Assembly (NCBI GenBank): GCA_024275315.1
Contig: JAJRZK010000029.1
Coordinates: forward strand, 54,516 to 118,515
DNA: 64,000 nucleotides
Source of the DNA: Nitrospirota bacterium
Lineage (GTDB): Bacteria > Nitrospinota_A > UBA7883
Reading direction: 5' to 3'
The position numbers and the translations under genes are program-made. Below, piece by piece: positions 62,011-64,000 of this stretch. How positions within the stretch are numbered: position 1 is the first letter of the stretch; each line of letters begins with the position of its first letter. The notes beneath the pieces are model-generated. The model worked only from the letters and a program-made list of their open reading frames with translations. It did no database searches and was not told where the DNA came from.

Positions 62011-63185
62011 CGATGATTCATCCGCTCATATACCAGGCTCACGATATCGACAACTTTCGGCCCGGCCGGTTTTACGCTTTCGGCGAAAGACTCGAGGCAT
62101 GTGACACATTCGACCACCATGGTGTCGGCGCCTGTTCCCATCGCCTCGTCGAACCTGCTGTTGTGGATGGATTTGAGGTTGGCGGGGTTGCTGTGCAGTC
62201 CCCAATAGCCGCAACAGAACGTGTCGTCCGGCCCGGATCGTTTCATCTCTGTTACGGGGTTTAGCCTGGACAGGAGCTCCCGGGCCGGCTCCGGCATCCC
62301 CGATTTCCGGCTGATATGACACGAATCATGGAACGTTACGGCGGAATCGTCTTTTTTCAGGTCAAGCCTGTCGGCAAACCTGTTGAGCCACATCGGTGTG
62401 GTCAACGGTTCAAACGCCATATCGTATTTCACCCTCACCTTGTTTAGCGACATGAAACACTCCGCGCATCCGGTTATCACGAATCTGGGTGAAGACCTGT
62501 CTATCAATCCCGCCAGATGTTTGTGGCAATCCTCCGATTCCTCTGTTCTTCCCGCCATAAGCGAAGGCCAGCCGCAACAGCTTATAAGCCCCCCCAGCAC
62601 CTCGTAATCCATGCCCAGCCTGTCCGCCATGTCCACGCATTGCACGGCTGATCGCTCTTTTGTGAAGATGTAACAACCGAAATAGAAAAGATATTCGGCT
62701 TTTTTAAACCGCTCCTTGTCTATATGAGGCGCCAGTTTTTCGCTTTTGAGCTTCTCCCCGCCGCCAAATTTCCACCTGGCCTTCATAAACGCGTTAAACC
62801 CGGCCTGGCGGATGCGGCTCTTGTCGTGACCTTTCAACGCGAAGTATTTTTTGTGCGATTCGGGGGACAGCCCGCTTTCGGCCATTTTCTCTTTTAGCTT
62901 GAGCATCATGACGGAACGGCCGGCCACGGTGGGGCATACGCTGTCGCACCTGCCGCATTGAACACAGTCCGCGGCGAACTTCAAGGTGGCCTCGGTCAAC
63001 ACTCCGCCATCCCTGGTGGCTTCGTTCAGCTCCTTGATTGAAAGACCGGGATCGACAGCGGGGCATACCTTCATACATTCGTCAACGCCGATGCAGTTTA
63101 AAACGTTCAGCTCCACCCACTCGGAAAGCTGTGTGGAAAACGTTTTCATCGCCATAGTTTTGTAGCCAGCCACGCTTTGTTTCAT
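62007..63185 (-). CDS. Ferredoxin-CCG-domain Fe-S oxidoreductase (HdrD/GlpC-type)
   Basis: A 392-aa protein. Near residue 33 is CIGVDECMKVCP and near 73 CVQCGRCDSVCP, two cluster sites of which the first has an unusual five-residue gap between the first two Cys. Then come two cysteine-rich CCG-type domains (SCCGWP, GCAECF, DSCHISRK, FCCGYWG, CVTCLESF), as in heterodisulfide reductase subunit D and the GlpC/LctA-type oxidoreductases. No signal peptide or membrane helix is seen. It is the first gene of the operon. Confidence 0.85.
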   Translation of the reverse strand: MKQSVAGYKTMAMKTFSTQLSEWVELNVLNCIGVDECMKVCPAVDPGLSIKELNEATRDGGVLTEATLKFAADCVQCGRCDSVCPTVAGRSVMMLKLKEKMAESGLSPESHKKYFALKGHDKSRIRQAGFNAFMKARWKFGGGEKLKSEKLAPHIDKERFKKAEYLFYFGCYIFTKERSAVQCVDMADRLGMDYEVLGGLISCCGWPSLMAGRTEESEDCHKHLAGLIDRSSPRFVITGCAECFMSLNKVRVKYDMAFEPLTTPMWLNRFADRLDLKKDDSAVTFHDSCHISRKSGMPEPARELLSRLNPVTEMKRSGPDDTFCCGYWGLHSNPANLKSIHNSRFDEAMGTGADTMVVECVTCLESFAESVKPAGPKVVDIVSLVYERMNHR

Positions 63186-63317
63186 GTTTCTTGTGGTGTA
63201 TGCATTCTTGCCTCTCGCCGTCCACCTGTCAAGGTCGGGCGAGATATTCTCCGATATGTCAATGGCCCGACAAGATCACAACCTGCGTGATTCGCCGGGT
63301 TGAAAAAACATGGTTAC

Positions 63318-63335
63318 GCGCGTGTTCGCACGCGC
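63318..63335 (+). other. Hairpin with UUCG loop upstream of the PTPS-like gene
   Basis: GCGCGTG TTCG CACGCGC is a perfect seven-base-pair stem capped by UUCG, 88 bases before the PTPS-like start. No T run follows. It lies in the 237-base divergent gap and may be a leader-RNA structure or chance. Confidence 0.35.
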
Positions 63336-63422
63336 ATGGGAAGGGTCGCTATCAACCGCCACGCTTCACCCTCTGTCGCATTTAAGTGGCGCCTCAACGG
63401 ACCATAAGCTATTTTAAACAGT

Positions 63423-63905
63423 ATGACACAACTGGATAGACTGCGCATAAACAGAGCCGAGCACCAATTCGCCGCCGCCCATTTCCTGGTGGAGATGGGC
63501 AAATGCGAACGTCTCCACGGCCACAACTACAATATGTCCGTGGAACTGGCCGGGGAAATCGGCCCGAAAGGGGTCATCATAGATTTCAACGTCATCAATC
63601 CGATAATCAAGGCCATATGCCAATCACTGGATCACCGCATCCTCATCGCTGAAAATGACAACAGATGCAAGCTCTCTGTCGATGCGGATAATGTCGAAGT
63701 CGGGTTCAAGGTCAAGCGATATGTTTTCCCGCGTGAGGATTGCGTGTTTCTTCCCATCTACTCGACTACCGTAGAAGCTCTATCCTCGTACATCGCTGAA
63801 AAAATAACCGAAGATTTGAGGGAATATACGAATATAGAATGGATAGAGACAGGGGTGAGCGAAGGAGCGTCGCAATCCGCGCTGACCAGGCGCAATATTA
63901 AATAA
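63423..63905 (+). CDS. 6-pyruvoyltetrahydropterin synthase/QueD family protein
   Basis: A 160-aa protein with INRAEHQFAAAHFLV (metal His), CERLHGHNYNM (catalytic Cys with the HGH metal ligands), DHRILIAENDN and the long loop VKRYVFPREDCVFLPIYSTTVEALS with STTVE, the pterin-contact region. It should act on dihydroneopterin triphosphate, giving a 6-carboxy- or 6-pyruvoyl-type pterin. It could serve queuosine synthesis or, given the window, the pterin half of H4MPT. The Cys is present, unlike the PTPS-III forms that substitute Glu and feed folate synthesis. Confidence 0.85.
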   Translation: MTQLDRLRINRAEHQFAAAHFLVEMGKCERLHGHNYNMSVELAGEIGPKGVIIDFNVINPIIKAICQSLDHRILIAENDNRCKLSVDADNVEVGFKVKRYVFPREDCVFLPIYSTTVEALSSYIAEKITEDLREYTNIEWIETGVSEGASQSALTRRNIK

Positions 63906-63913
63906 AAGACATC

Positions 63914-64000
63914 ATGAACCATATTAACCTTAGTTTATGTAAGGAGCGCCATTTTTCCGCTTTCCACGACGCTCCTTACGCAAACGAGGCTCTGCTGGCA
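63914..64000 (+). CDS. Start of an unidentified ORF cut by the window edge
   Basis: ATG 63914, eight bases after the PTPS-like stop, opens 29 codons to the end of the window (begins MNHINLSLCKERHFSAFHDA). No family is recognised. A perfect ten-base inverted repeat GTAAGGAGCG / CGCTCCTTAC (63939-63948, 63970-63979) lies inside it; that could equally argue against coding. Confidence 0.4.
   Translation, partial: MNHINLSLCKERHFSAFHDAPYANEALLA

Noticed and set aside
1-64000. CRISPR arrays, tRNA or rRNA genes, insertion sequences, phage genes
   Set aside because: Reading both strands showed no repeat-spacer array, cloverleaf, ribosomal RNA stretch, transposase or integrase.

Overview
The window is about 53% GC and reads as chromosomal DNA of a Gram-negative (diderm) respiring bacterium. 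Supporting features are an OmpA-family outer-membrane protein, lipoprotein signals, Ccm-type cytochrome c maturation, many c-type haem proteins and an alternative-complex-III-like operon. It also carries bacterial-type tetrahydromethanopterin (H4MPT) genes. The lineage cannot be fixed from sequence reading alone; deltaproteobacteria-like or other uncultured respiratory phyla are compatible. No rRNA, tRNA, CRISPR array, transposase or phage gene was seen.

Layout. 1-5.0 kb: end of nusA, infB with its own promoter next to three tandem palindromes, folP, and a short core-type methionine synthase. 5.0-18.7 kb: an envelope polysaccharide locus with two SGNH-hydrolase-like proteins, two large membrane proteins, a methyltransferase-glycosyltransferase fusion, a TviB/WbpO nucleotide-sugar dehydrogenase, a sugar epimerase, a nonsense-interrupted methyltransferase, a dolichyl-phosphate-glucose-synthase-like transferase and a third membrane protein. 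18.8-21.2 kb: molybdenum cofactor genes mobA, moaE, moaD, mobB and moaC (moeA lies at 28.4 kb). 21.2-25.4 kb: a putative lipoprotein, a bactofilin-membrane-TPR fusion, recO and era. 25.4-27.8 kb: ccmC, a previously uncalled ccmD-like gene, ccmB and ccmA. 28.4-32.5 kb: moeA, yebC, ruvC, ruvA and a methyltransferase-like gene.

32.6-42.4 kb is a minus-strand electron-transfer block. A pentahaem cytochrome, a Tat-exported molybdopterin-type subunit, a four-cluster ferredoxin subunit, an NrfD-type membrane subunit, a DUF3341 protein, a monohaem lipoprotein and a dihaem cytochrome form a variant alternative complex III. Upstream lie a nonahaem membrane cytochrome, a small protein resembling a glycosyltransferase C-terminus, and a DUF2156 gene broken by one in-frame TAA. 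An OmpA-family protein sits at 42.5-43.8 kb.

44.0-52.7 kb is a divergent pterin block. pabC and pabB (4-aminobenzoate supply) run left; mch, an ATP-grasp ligase, a CitG-like protein, a flavoprotein, a dihydropteroate-synthase-like protein, a DUF447 protein and beta-RFAP synthase run right. Together these suggest 4-aminobenzoate being channelled into an H4MPT-type C1 carrier, alongside ordinary folate synthesis (folP). A 6-pyruvoyltetrahydropterin-synthase-like gene at 63.4 kb may belong to the same theme. No fae, fhc or mtd gene lies in the window.

52.7-64 kb: lepB, thpR, def, a NifU-like scaffold, an amidohydrolase, ccmE (Cys-type haem motif) with a frameshifted ccmF, an operon of a CCG-domain Fe-S protein, an FAD oxidoreductase and an aldehyde dehydrogenase, the PTPS-like gene, and the start of a further ORF running off the edge. 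Three genes (methyltransferase at 15 kb, DUF2156 at 40 kb, ccmF at 57 kb) are broken by single lesions. Either these are assembly errors, or the genome is losing genes.
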